A stretch of 12,644 nt of DNA from Pseudomonadota bacterium (GCA_021827445.1 JAKAVW010000050.1:1-12644); one strand, 5' to 3'; shown: positions 1 to 6,684, numbered from the stretch's first letter. Notes: a model not told the origin generated them from the sequence alone. Numbers and translations are program-made.

Positions 1-1034
1 GGCAGCCCCGGGGCGGTAAGACGCCGGTACACCCCAACGATCACGTCAATCTGGGGCAGTCCTCCAACGACGCTTTTCCGTCGGCCATGCATATTGCGGC
101 GGCTTTGGCGGTGCATCAGGGACTCTTGCCGGCATTGGCGCACCTGGAGGGAGAACTGGGGCGTAAGGCGGGGAGTTTCGCTCACCTCATCAAGGTCGGG
201 CGCACCCATCTGATGGATGCGGTGCCGCTCACTCTGGGGCAGGAATTCTCCGGCTATGTGGCCCAACTGCGGCAAGGCCTACACGCACTGGAGCAGACCC
301 TGCCCGGTCTTTATGCCCTGGCGCTGGGCGGGACAGCCGTCGGCACCGGTCTCAACTGCCACCCGGATTTTGCCGACGCCGTGTGTGCGCGTTTGCATGC
401 GGAGCTGGGTCTGCCTTTCCGCCCGGCGGCCAATGCGTTTGCCGCCCTGGCGGGACATGAAGCTTTGCAGCAATTGAGTGCGGCGCTGCGTGGTCTGGCC
501 ATGTCCCTGATAAAGATTGCCAACGACATCCGCTGGATGGCTTCCGGCCCGCGGGCCGGTCTGGGCGAGCTGCATCTCCCGGAAAACGAACCCGGCTCCT
601 CCATCATGCCCGGCAAGGTGAACCCCACTCAGGCCGAGGCCCTGACCATGGTCTGCGTGCAGATTTATGGCAATGATGCGGCCATCGCCTTTGCCGCCTC
701 CCAGGGTAATTTTGAGCTGAATGTTTACAAGCCGCTGATTGCCTATAATATCCTGCAGTCTATTGCGCTGCTGGGCGATGCCGCCCGCTCCTTCAGCGAT
801 CACTGTCTGCGCGATTTGCAGCCGGCAGAAGACCAGCTCCGCCAAAATATGGAGGAGTCGCTGATGCTGGTCACGGCCCTGACGCCGGTCATCGGCTACG
901 AGCGCGCCGCCGCCGCCGCCCAGCATGCCCATCGTGAGGGCTGTACCTTGCGTGAAGCGGTGCTCCATCTCGGCCATCTCTCCGCGGAAGAATTCGATAG
1001 GTACGTGCGGCCGGAACGCATGTTGGGGTCATAG
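1..1034 (+). CDS. fumC: Fumarate hydratase class II (fumarase C), 5'-truncated
   Basis: Interconverts fumarate and L-malate in the TCA cycle; a cytosolic homotetramer that needs no iron-sulfur cluster. The reading frame is already open at base 3 and gives 343 codons before TAG at 1032-1034. Family members have about 460 residues, so roughly the first 120 are outside the window. Visible motifs in order: HPNDHVN and GQSSND (30-75), the active-site stretch GRTHLMDAVPLTLGQE with its catalytic His (about 199-245), TAVGTGLN (about 331-355), and the fumarase/aspartase signature GSSIMPGKVNP (about 598-630) with the SS-loop serine. GKVNPTQ, not the AKVNPV of aspartase, makes this fumarase and not aspartate ammonia-lyase. 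The C-terminal LREAV...LSAEEFDRYVRPERM block is typical of FumC. The first in-frame ATG (87) is internal and not the start. No clear terminator follows; the next gene begins 91 bp downstream. Confidence 0.95.
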   Translation, partial: QPRGGKTPVHPNDHVNLGQSSNDAFPSAMHIAAALAVHQGLLPALAHLEGELGRKAGSFAHLIKVGRTHLMDAVPLTLGQEFSGYVAQLRQGLHALEQTLPGLYALALGGTAVGTGLNCHPDFADAVCARLHAELGLPFRPAANAFAALAGHEALQQLSAALRGLAMSLIKIANDIRWMASGPRAGLGELHLPENEPGSSIMPGKVNPTQAEALTMVCVQIYGNDAAIAFAASQGNFELNVYKPLIAYNILQSIALLGDAARSFSDHCLRDLQPAEDQLRQNMEESLMLVTALTPVIGYERAAAAAQHAHREGCTLREAVLHLGHLSAEEFDRYVRPERMLGS

Positions 1035-1110
1035 CGCGGTAAAATGCGCGTGGCTCCGTAGAGGCGGGGGCGGCGCCATGTTATGCTCCTCCGCAGTTTT
1101 TGGCAGACGC

Positions 1111-1119
1111 GAAAGGGGG
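1111..1119 (+). promoter_or_regulatory. Ribosome binding site that sets the DAHP synthase start
   Basis: The purine-rich run GAAAGGGGG lies 6 bases before ATG 1126. It supports that start over in-frame ATGs further upstream (from 925), which lie inside fumC or have no such site. Confidence 0.65.
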
Positions 1120-1125
1120 CAATTC

Positions 1126-2244
1126 ATGATTTTGATCCTGCAGGCCGACCTCGGCGAACAATCGCCGATCTTCCAGCAGCTGCTGACCCATCTGCGCGGC
1201 TTCTCCGGTATTCACTTTCGGGTCCATCAGGAACAGGGTGCGGAGCAGGTACTCAGTGAAATCTACCTGATCGGTAATACCAAGCCGTTGCGGATAGAAG
1301 ATATGGAAGCCCTGCCCGGTGTCGAGCGGGCCATTCGGGTGTCCCGGGAATACCGCATGCTCGGCCGCCACACCGGCGATCAGCGGACCCATGGCTTCGA
1401 TTACAACGGGGTGCGTTTCAGCCAGGATAATCTCAATGTGTTTGCCGGGCTCTGCGCTGTGGATACCCCGGAGCACGTCGAGCAGATGCTGCGTGCCCTG
1501 CAGGAAAATGGCCAGGTCTGCACCCGCATGGGCGCCTACAAGCCGCGCACCAGCCCCTATGCCTTTCAGGGGCACGGCAAGTCCTGTCTGCCCTGGGTTT
1601 TTGAACTGGCGGGCAAATATGGTATGCGCGTCATCGCCATGGAGATCCTCCATGAGTCGCACATGGAGGAAATCCGTGAGGCGCTGGAAATGACCGGCCA
1701 TCCGACTGGCGTCATGCTGCAGATCGGTACCCGCAATACCCAGAACTTCGAGTTGCTCAAGGCGGTGGGGCGGCAGCAGGAACTCCCTGTGCTGCTCAAG
1801 CGCGGTTTCGGCATCACCCTGGAAGAATCCCTCAATGCCGCCGAGTACCTGGCCTCAGAGGGAAATACCAAGGTGGTCTTCGGACTGCGCGGCATGAAGA
1901 CGAATCTGGGTGATCCGCACCGCAACTTCGTGGATTTCGCCCAGGTGCCGGTCGTGAAGCGGCTGACGCGGATGCCCGTCTGCATCGATCCGTCCCACTC
2001 CGTGGGCAGCCGCGATGCGGGGCCGGATGGCATCATGGATGTCTTCCATGTGACCGCGCAGGGCGTGGTGGCCGGTGCCAACATGCTTCTGGTGGACTTC
2101 CATCCCGACCCGGCGACGGCGCTGGTGGATGGCCCGCAGGCGCTGCTGCTGAAAGAACTCCCGTGGTTTCTGGAAGACGTGCGTCTGGCCCGCGAAACCT
2201 ATGAAGAACGCAAGTTGCTGGCGGCCGCGCAGACCCTTATTTAA
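1126..2244 (+). CDS. aroF: 3-deoxy-7-phosphoheptulonate (DAHP) synthase, type I-beta with N-terminal regulatory-like domain
   Basis: Condenses phosphoenolpyruvate and erythrose 4-phosphate to DAHP, the first step of aromatic amino acid biosynthesis. The product has 372 residues. Residues 1-75 resemble the small ferredoxin-like N-terminal domain of the Thermotoga/Bacillus-type enzymes, which in the family carries feedback inhibition. The TIM barrel follows, with FAGLCAVD (106-113), GAYKPRTSPYAFQG (136-149), GTRNTQNF (201-208), LLKRGF (223-228), LRG (254-256), DPSHSVGSRD (288-297) and DFHPDPATALVDG (324-336). By comparison with the Thermotoga enzyme the metal ligands should be C110, H291, D324 and D335. 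The third is normally Glu, and the usual GPC around the Cys is GLC, so this is a divergent member. The N-terminal extension and KPRTSP argue against KDO-8-phosphate synthase. The start was chosen for its ribosome binding site and its match to the family N-terminus. The gene ends 8 bp inside the convergent metG. The symbol is tentative because naming varies. Confidence 0.88.
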   Translation: MILILQADLGEQSPIFQQLLTHLRGFSGIHFRVHQEQGAEQVLSEIYLIGNTKPLRIEDMEALPGVERAIRVSREYRMLGRHTGDQRTHGFDYNGVRFSQDNLNVFAGLCAVDTPEHVEQMLRALQENGQVCTRMGAYKPRTSPYAFQGHGKSCLPWVFELAGKYGMRVIAMEILHESHMEEIREALEMTGHPTGVMLQIGTRNTQNFELLKAVGRQQELPVLLKRGFGITLEESLNAAEYLASEGNTKVVFGLRGMKTNLGDPHRNFVDFAQVPVVKRLTRMPVCIDPSHSVGSRDAGPDGIMDVFHVTAQGVVAGANMLLVDFHPDPATALVDGPQALLLKELPWFLEDVRLARETYEERKLLAAAQTLI

Positions 2245-4264
2245 CCCGCATGCCCGGCCGCGCTCCGCTATCTGGGGAGAGCAGGAAGGGTCCACCCTCC
2301 GGCCCGCTGGCGGCAAGCACCATGCCCTCGGACAGGCCGAAACGCATTTTTCTGGGCGCCAGGTTGGCGACCATGACGGTGAGTTTGCCGACCAGGCTGG
2401 CCGGATCGTAAGCGCTCTTGATACCGGCAAATACCGAGCGGGTGCCCTCGCCAATGTCCAGGGTGAGGTGCAGTAGCTTGTCCGCGCCTTCCACGCTGTC
2501 CGCGGCAATAATCCGCGCAATGCGCAAATCCACCCTGCTGAAGTCGTCAATACTGATAAAGGGATTTTCTTCCTTGTTCTCAGCCGCTGTGGGTGTGGCT
2601 GTCGAGGTAGCCTGTGCTGTTGCGGGGCTTTCCGCAGGAGTCTGGATCAAGGCGTCCACCTGGGTTTTTTCCATACGTTGTAAAAGATGGGTGTAGGGCT
2701 GGATCTGGTGATCGAGAAGCGGCTTGGTCAGCCCCCCCCAGTCCAATTCGCATTGCAGGAACTCCAGCGATTTGCGGGACAGCTCAGGCAGAACAGGACT
2801 CAGCAGCGTGATCAACACCCGGAAGCCGTTCAGGGTGACCGTAACGACCCGATGCAGGGCTTCCCGCTGGGCGGAATCCTTGGCCAGGACCCAGGGCGCG
2901 TTCTGATCCACATAGGCGTTGACCTGGTCCGCCAGCACCATGATGTCACGCATGGCCTTACCGTACTCCCGCCCGGCGTAGGCCTCACCGATAGCCTCCT
3001 GGGTCTGCAGCAGTCCGTCATAAAAAGCCTGATCGTTGCCGAGAGAAGCGGCCAGTCGGCCCGCAAAACTGCGGTGGATGAAGCCCGCCGCGCGAGAGGC
3101 CAGATTGACCACCTTGCCGACCAGGTCACCATTGCCCTTGAGCAGGAAGTCTTCGAGATTGAGATCGATATCTTCCACATGACTGTTGAGCTTGGTGGCG
3201 ATGTAGTAACGCAGGAACTCGGGATTCAGATGCTGGAGATATTGCTCCGCGGTAATGGATGTGCCGCGCGACTTGCTCATTTTGGCGCCGTTTACGGTCA
3301 GGTGCCCGTGGGCGAATATGCCCGTCGGCAGCCGGTGTCCGGAACCCTTGAGCATGGCCGGCCAGAACAGACCGTGAAAATAAATGATGTCTTTGCCGAT
3401 AAAATGGTAGATCTCGGTGGTAGATTCGGGACCCCAGTAATCGGCGAAATTACGGTCGTGGGCAGCACACCAGTGTTTAGTCGCTGCCATGTAGCCGGGC
3501 AAGGCGTCCAGCCAGACATAGAAGAACTTGCCAGGGGCGTCGGGGATTGGAATGCCGAAATAGGGCGCGTCGCGGCTGATGTCCCAGTCGGCTAGGCCGA
3601 TGCTGAACCATTCATCGAGCTTGTGGGCGACTTCTTCCTGCAGGGTACCACTGTGAATCCACCGCCGGAGGAAGTCGCTGAAATCCCCGAGCTGAAAAAA
3701 GTAGTGCTCCGAGTTGCGGCGCTCGGGTACGGCACCAGAGACAGCGGAAACGGGGTTGATGAGATCGGTGGGGCTGTAGGTGGCGCCGCAGACCTCACAA
3801 CTGTCGCCATACTGATCCGCTGCGCCGCAGCGCGGGCAGGTGCCGCGAATGAAGCGGTCCGGCAGGAAGATGCCCGCGACGGGATCGTAGGCCTGTTCGA
3901 TTTCGCGGACGTTGATGTAATCCGCTACCCGCAGGGCACGATAGATACTCTGAGAAATTTCAAAGTTTTCCGGCGAGTGGGTGCTGTGATACAGATCGAA
4001 CCGAATACCGAAGCTGGTGAAGTCGCGCAGATGATCGCCGTGCATGCGGGTGATGAGTTCTTCTGGCGTGATGCCCTCGCTCTGGGCACGGAGCATGATC
4101 GGCGTGCCATGGGCATCATCGGCGCAGACATAGACGCAGTCGTGGCCCCGCAGGCGCTGGTAGCGGGCCCAGATGTCCGTTTGGGTGTACTCTACGAGAT
4201 GCCCGAGGTGGATGGACCCATTGGCATAAGGGAGTGCGCTGGTGATCAGTATGCGTCGTTTCAT
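2237..4264 (-). CDS. metG: Methionyl-tRNA synthetase (MetRS) with C-terminal tRNA-binding domain
   Basis: Charges tRNA(Met) with methionine using ATP, in the cytosol. The product has 675 residues, like the 677 of E. coli MetG. The class I ATP-binding motif is HLGH (19-22) and the second is KMSKS (328-332). A zinc knuckle with Cys 143, 146, 156 and 159 (CPRC...CEVC) sits in the connective domain, nearly the E. coli spacing. The anticodon-binding helical domain follows. A low-complexity Ala/Thr/Glu linker (about 545-575) leads to a C-terminal EMAP/Trbp111-like domain (DDFSRVDLRIARI... to the end), which in the family drives dimerisation and tRNA binding. The start gives the standard N-terminus MKRRILITSALPYANG. 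No Shine-Dalgarno sequence is visible in the 15 bases before it. The gene is transcribed away from rpmB and converges on the DAHP synthase gene. Confidence 0.97.
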   Translation of the reverse strand: MKRRILITSALPYANGSIHLGHLVEYTQTDIWARYQRLRGHDCVYVCADDAHGTPIMLRAQSEGITPEELITRMHGDHLRDFTSFGIRFDLYHSTHSPENFEISQSIYRALRVADYINVREIEQAYDPVAGIFLPDRFIRGTCPRCGAADQYGDSCEVCGATYSPTDLINPVSAVSGAVPERRNSEHYFFQLGDFSDFLRRWIHSGTLQEEVAHKLDEWFSIGLADWDISRDAPYFGIPIPDAPGKFFYVWLDALPGYMAATKHWCAAHDRNFADYWGPESTTEIYHFIGKDIIYFHGLFWPAMLKGSGHRLPTGIFAHGHLTVNGAKMSKSRGTSITAEQYLQHLNPEFLRYYIATKLNSHVEDIDLNLEDFLLKGNGDLVGKVVNLASRAAGFIHRSFAGRLAASLGNDQAFYDGLLQTQEAIGEAYAGREYGKAMRDIMVLADQVNAYVDQNAPWVLAKDSAQREALHRVVTVTLNGFRVLITLLSPVLPELSRKSLEFLQCELDWGGLTKPLLDHQIQPYTHLLQRMEKTQVDALIQTPAESPATAQATSTATPTAAENKEENPFISIDDFSRVDLRIARIIAADSVEGADKLLHLTLDIGEGTRSVFAGIKSAYDPASLVGKLTVMVANLAPRKMRFGLSEGMVLAASGPEGGPFLLSPDSGARPGMRVK

Positions 4265-4275
4265 GGTGCGGATAA

Positions 4276-4302
4276 ATTACAGGGGAAGACGCTTGCAGGC
4301 AA
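4276..4302 (-). promoter_or_regulatory. Weak candidate promoter for metG
   Basis: On the minus strand TTGCCT (4297-4302) and TGTAAT (4276-4281, 5 of 6 to the -10 consensus) are separated by 15 bp, shorter than the ideal 17. Transcription would start only a few bases before the metG ATG, giving a very short leader. This fits the lack of a visible ribosome binding site but is unproven. Confidence 0.25.
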
Positions 4303-4316
4303 TGCCACCACGACTA

Positions 4317-4346
4317 CTGGCAGACCGCGGTCATCTATGGTATAAA
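4317..4346 (+). promoter_or_regulatory. Candidate sigma70 promoter for rpmB-rpmG
   Basis: CTGGCA (4317-4322, 4 of 6 to the -35 consensus) and TATAAA (4341-4346) are 18 bp apart. They would start RNA near 4353, about 20 bases before the rpmB ATG. The position in the divergent metG/rpmB gap supports it. Confidence 0.45.
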
Positions 4347-4374
4347 GAGCGCCTTTTTTCAGGGAGATTAACCG

Positions 4375-4611
4375 ATGTCCAGAGTATGCAAGGTGACGGG
4401 CAAGAAGCCCATGGCGGGGAATAATGTTTCCCACGCCCACAACAAGACCCGCCGCCGTTTTCTGCCCAATTTGCAGTACCACCGATTCTGGGTGGAGAGC
4501 GAGAACCGCTGGGTGCGTATGCGGGTAAGCACCAAGGGTATCCGTACCATTGACAAGAAAGGGATTGACGTCGTTCTGGCTGACCTGCGCGCCGCCGGCG
4601 AAAAGATCTGA
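4375..4611 (+). CDS. rpmB: 50S ribosomal protein L28
   Basis: A small basic protein of the large ribosomal subunit. Its 78 residues equal the E. coli length. The family opening MSRVCKVTGKKPMAGNNVSH is followed by KTRRRFLPNLQ, the RFWVESENRWVRMRVS strand region and a C-terminal GIDVVLADLRA helix. There is a good ribosome binding site, AGGGAG, at 4361-4366. It is the first gene of a two-gene operon with rpmG, the usual partner, 10 bp downstream. The single N-terminal Cys means there is no CxxC zinc-binding pair of the kind seen in some L28 proteins. Confidence 0.97.
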   Translation: MSRVCKVTGKKPMAGNNVSHAHNKTRRRFLPNLQYHRFWVESENRWVRMRVSTKGIRTIDKKGIDVVLADLRAAGEKI

Positions 4612-4621
4612 GGATTGAATC

Positions 4622-4777
4622 ATGCGTGACAAGATCAAGCTCGTTTCCACGGCCGGCACCGGTCATTTTTACACCACCACCAAGAACAAGAAGACCAAGC
4701 CCGATAAGCTGGAGATGAAGAAATTCGATCCCAAGGTCCGGAAGCATGTGATGTACCGGGAAGACAAGATCAAGTAA
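4622..4777 (+). CDS. rpmG: 50S ribosomal protein L33, zinc-free (C-minus) form
   Basis: A large-subunit protein near the E site. Its 51 residues match the family almost throughout: MRDKIKLVSTAGTGHFYTTT, then KNKKTKPDKLEMKKFDPKVR and a C-terminal REDKIK. It contains no cysteine, so it is the C-minus form that does not bind zinc. The ribosome binding site GAGGA (4610-4614) overlaps the TGA stop of rpmB, so translation of the pair is probably coupled. The gene ends in TAA at 4775-4777. No convincing intrinsic terminator follows, so transcripts may run towards hrcA. Confidence 0.97.
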   Translation: MRDKIKLVSTAGTGHFYTTTKNKKTKPDKLEMKKFDPKVRKHVMYREDKIK

Positions 4778-4842
4778 CACCCGTTTTCGGTCTGCCCCCC
4801 GGTGGTTTGCCCTGAATTTTCGGGAAGGGTCAGGCCGTTCCT

Positions 4843-4870
4843 TTGCTCCGCCATCATTTTTTGCTAAATT
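4843..4870 (+). promoter_or_regulatory. Candidate sigma70 promoter of hrcA
   Basis: TTGCTC (4843-4848) and TAAATT (4865-4870, 4 of 6 to the -10 consensus) are separated by 16 bp. The predicted start of transcription, near 4877, falls inside the CIRCE operator, the usual arrangement for HrcA repression. The -35 match is weak (3 of 6). Confidence 0.45.
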
Positions 4871-4871
4871 A

Positions 4872-4898
4872 CTAGCACTCATGATGGTTGAGTGCCAA
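4872..4898 (+). promoter_or_regulatory. CIRCE operator (HrcA binding site)
   Basis: The left arm CTAGCACTC (4872-4880) and right arm GAGTGCCAA (4890-4898) are separated by exactly 9 bases. Against the consensus TTAGCACTC-N9-GAGTGCTAA each arm matches 8 of 9. It lies upstream of hrcA, overlapping the predicted transcription start, so HrcA should repress its own promoter here and release it on heat shock, when GroEL is titrated away. Confidence 0.93.
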
Positions 4899-4958
4899 GG
4901 ATGATTTCTCCCGCCATGTTTTTCCCCCTTATCTGCGCCGCGCAGTCGCTATCCCTGC

Positions 4959-4977
4959 CCCTGCCCGTTGGACAGGG
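4959..4977 (+). promoter_or_regulatory. Hairpin in the hrcA leader
   Basis: CCCTG and CAGGG form a 5-bp stem, extended by two C-G pairs across one mismatch and closed by a three-base loop. It lies in the leader between CIRCE and the hrcA ATG. No T-run follows, so it is not a terminator; a role in leader stability or translation is possible but unproven. The whole 4778-5026 gap holds only this hairpin, the promoter, CIRCE and a possible short ORF. Confidence 0.35.
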
Positions 4978-5026
4978 TGAGCCGCTCTGTGTGCTTTGCG
5001 CATTTTGGCCGGAGTTGTAGACGGCC

Positions 5027-6046
5027 ATGGATGAACGCGCACGGCACCTGCTCAAATCCCTCATCGAACAGCATATCGCCAATGGCGTGCCGGTCGGCAG
5101 TCGCCAGTTGGCCCGTGATGCTGGCCTCAACATCAGTCCTGCTACCGTGCGTAATGTCATGGCGGATCTGGAGGACGAGGGCTACCTGATCTCCCCTCAC
5201 ACTTCTGCCGGGCGCATTCCCACCCATGTCGGCTATCGTTTTTTTGTCGACGCATTGCTGCGGGTGGTGCCACTGTCGGCAGAGTCCAACCGCTTGCTGG
5301 TGCATCGTATCGGTTTTCGCGCTCCGGATACGGAACAGGTGCTGCATGCTGCCACGGGTATTCTCTCTGAATTGACGCACATGGCGGGGTTTGTGCGGGT
5401 GCCGCGGCGGGCAACCCGGATTTTGCGGCATGTGGACTTTATCGCACTGCATGAGCGCGAGGTGCTGGCCATCTTCGTCACCGACAAAGGGGATGTGGAG
5501 AATCGTCTGATCCGCACCGAGCATCCCTTCGGTACGGCAGAGCTGGCGCAGGCAGCCAATTTCTTCAATGCCACCTATGGCGGTCGACCACTGCAGGATG
5601 TCATCCATAATTTGCAGCGGGATCTGCAGCAATCCCGTCATGAAATGGACCGCATTCTGCGTAGCGCCATGGAGCTGGGCGAAGAAATGCTGGAGGAAGA
5701 CCAGCAGCGTATGCTCATCGAGGGCGAGTTTCAATGGCTGGACCTGCCGGAGCTGGCGGGAAGTGAACGCCTGCGCGAGCTCCTGGCCGCGGTGCGACAG
5801 AAGCGCGATCTGGTGCACCTGCTGGATGAAAGTATGCGCGGTAGTGAAGTGCGTCTTTTTATCGGCGAAGAGTCGGGCTATGCGCCGCTCAGTGACTGCA
5901 GCGTGGTATCGGCGCCCTACAGTGTCGACGGAGAGGTGGTCGGGGTGCTGGGGGTGATCGGACCGATGCGGATGCCCTACCAGCAGATTATTCCGCTGGT
6001 CGATGGCACAGCGCAATTGCTTGGTCGTGCTCTATCGCAATCCTGA
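5027..6046 (+). CDS. hrcA: Heat-inducible transcription repressor HrcA
   Basis: A DNA-binding repressor of chaperone genes that recognises CIRCE and needs GroEL to stay active. The 339 residues are the usual length. An N-terminal winged helix-turn-helix covers about residues 5-75: VGSRQLAR (23-30), the recognition-helix region SPATVRNVMADLEDEGYL (37-54) and the family block HTSAGRIPTHVGYRFFVD (58-75). The central and C-terminal GAF-like part ends with DGEVVGVLGVIGPMRMPY and the PLVDGTAQLLGRAL helix. The ATG at 5027 gives the family N-terminus. Its ribosome binding site is weak: GGAG at 5011-5014 is 12 bases away, which would suit low repressor synthesis. The cognate CIRCE lies about 130 bp upstream. 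The TGA stop at 6044-6046 immediately precedes a sigma32 promoter for grpE. Confidence 0.96.
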   Translation: MDERARHLLKSLIEQHIANGVPVGSRQLARDAGLNISPATVRNVMADLEDEGYLISPHTSAGRIPTHVGYRFFVDALLRVVPLSAESNRLLVHRIGFRAPDTEQVLHAATGILSELTHMAGFVRVPRRATRILRHVDFIALHEREVLAIFVTDKGDVENRLIRTEHPFGTAELAQAANFFNATYGGRPLQDVIHNLQRDLQQSRHEMDRILRSAMELGEEMLEEDQQRMLIEGEFQWLDLPELAGSERLRELLAAVRQKRDLVHLLDESMRGSEVRLFIGEESGYAPLSDCSVVSAPYSVDGEVVGVLGVIGPMRMPYQQIIPLVDGTAQLLGRALSQS

Positions 6047-6057
6047 TGCCGCCGGGT

Positions 6058-6086
6058 CTTGAAATACGCCGACCCTTTCCCCATAT
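6058..6086 (+). promoter_or_regulatory. Sigma32 (RpoH) heat-shock promoter of grpE-dnaK-dnaJ
   Basis: CTTGAAA (6058-6064) and CCCCATAT (6079-6086) are separated by 14 bp. This is essentially the enterobacterial RpoH consensus CTTGAAA-N13/14-CCCCATNT. It begins 12 bases after the hrcA stop codon and ends 34 bases before the grpE ATG, so transcription would start near 6093 and read directly into grpE. Confidence 0.85.
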
Positions 6087-6106
6087 CGTCTTGGACTCAA
6101 ACTTTC

Positions 6107-6111
6107 AGGGG
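6107..6111 (+). promoter_or_regulatory. Ribosome binding site that sets the grpE start
   Basis: AGGGG lies 9 bases before ATG 6121. It lies downstream of the sigma32 promoter, so a start at 6121 is used by both possible transcripts. An earlier ATG at 6046 would be lost from the sigma32 transcript. Confidence 0.65.
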
Positions 6112-6120
6112 TTGTCACAC

Positions 6121-6639
6121 ATGAATGAAGAAGAGCAGCAGGAATCGCCGTCCACTGAAGCAGAATCTGCCAGTGCAGAAGTGGTGAACTGGGAAGAGAA
6201 AGCGGAAGACTACCGCAACGATTATTTGCGTGCCTTGGCGGATACCGAGAATCTGCGCAAGCGCCATGAAAAGCAGATAGAGGACGCCCGCAATTATGCC
6301 GTGGATCGTTTTGCCCGCGAGTTGCTGCCGGTGATTGACAGTCTGGAACTGGCGCTGGCCAGTCCGGTGGAGGGTGCCGAGGGCATCGCGCAATTGCGGC
6401 AGGGTTTAGAAAATACGTTGACGCTGTTTGCGCAGGCCTTGGGAAAAGCGGGCATCGCCCCCATAGAAGTGGGCGAAGGGCGTTTTGACCCACACCTGCA
6501 TCAGGCAATTGCCATGGTGGAAACGGAAGGGGACGCAAACCGGATTCTGGCGGTGCACCAGAAAGGGTATTTAATGCATGACCGCTTGTTGCGACCATCT
6601 ATGGTTTCCGTTTCCAAAGCACCTAAAACGGCGGAATAG
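6121..6639 (+). CDS. grpE: GrpE, nucleotide exchange factor of DnaK
   Basis: Releases ADP from DnaK and acts as a thermosensor in the DnaK-DnaJ-GrpE cycle; a cytosolic homodimer. The product has 172 residues, somewhat short for the family (about 190-200) because the acidic N-terminal tail is brief. The order is: an acidic Glu/Ser-rich tail (1-20), a long charged helix that forms the dimer coiled coil (about 24-70, including YLRALADTENLRKRHEKQ), a helical bundle (LLPVIDSLELAL onwards) and the C-terminal beta-wing carrying FDPHLHQAIAMVE and KGYLMHDRLLRPSMVSVSK, the family signature. It follows the sigma32 promoter and precedes dnaK by 45 bp. The ATG at 6046 would add 25 residues unlike GrpE and was rejected. 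Confidence 0.95.
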   Translation: MNEEEQQESPSTEAESASAEVVNWEEKAEDYRNDYLRALADTENLRKRHEKQIEDARNYAVDRFARELLPVIDSLELALASPVEGAEGIAQLRQGLENTLTLFAQALGKAGIAPIEVGEGRFDPHLHQAIAMVETEGDANRILAVHQKGYLMHDRLLRPSMVSVSKAPKTAE

Positions 6640-6684
6640 CACAACGCACACCAGACAGATTTTGCATATTCAGGAGATGATGAA

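Noticed and set aside
925..1125. An upstream extension of the DAHP synthase frame from ATG 925
   Set aside because: It runs through the end of fumC in another frame, adds low-similarity residues and has no ribosome binding site; ATG 1126 has one and fits the family.
1035..1125. Possible promoter or terminator between fumC and the DAHP synthase gene
   Set aside because: A TATGCT-like -10 lacks a credible -35, and the short CGCG repeats form only a 4-bp stem.
2687..4345. Two long plus-strand open frames (2687-3595 and 3623-4345) opposite metG
   Set aside because: metG is unmistakable on the minus strand; the translations opposite it look like reading-frame shadows without recognisable motifs.
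4809..4835. A possible terminator hairpin after rpmG (GCCCTGA paired with TCAGGC)
   Set aside because: The stem is short with a bulged C and a 14-base loop, and no T-run follows.
6046..6120. An earlier grpE start overlapping the hrcA stop (TGATG)
   Set aside because: The 25 extra residues do not resemble GrpE, and the region is the sigma32 promoter, whose transcript would begin downstream of this ATG.
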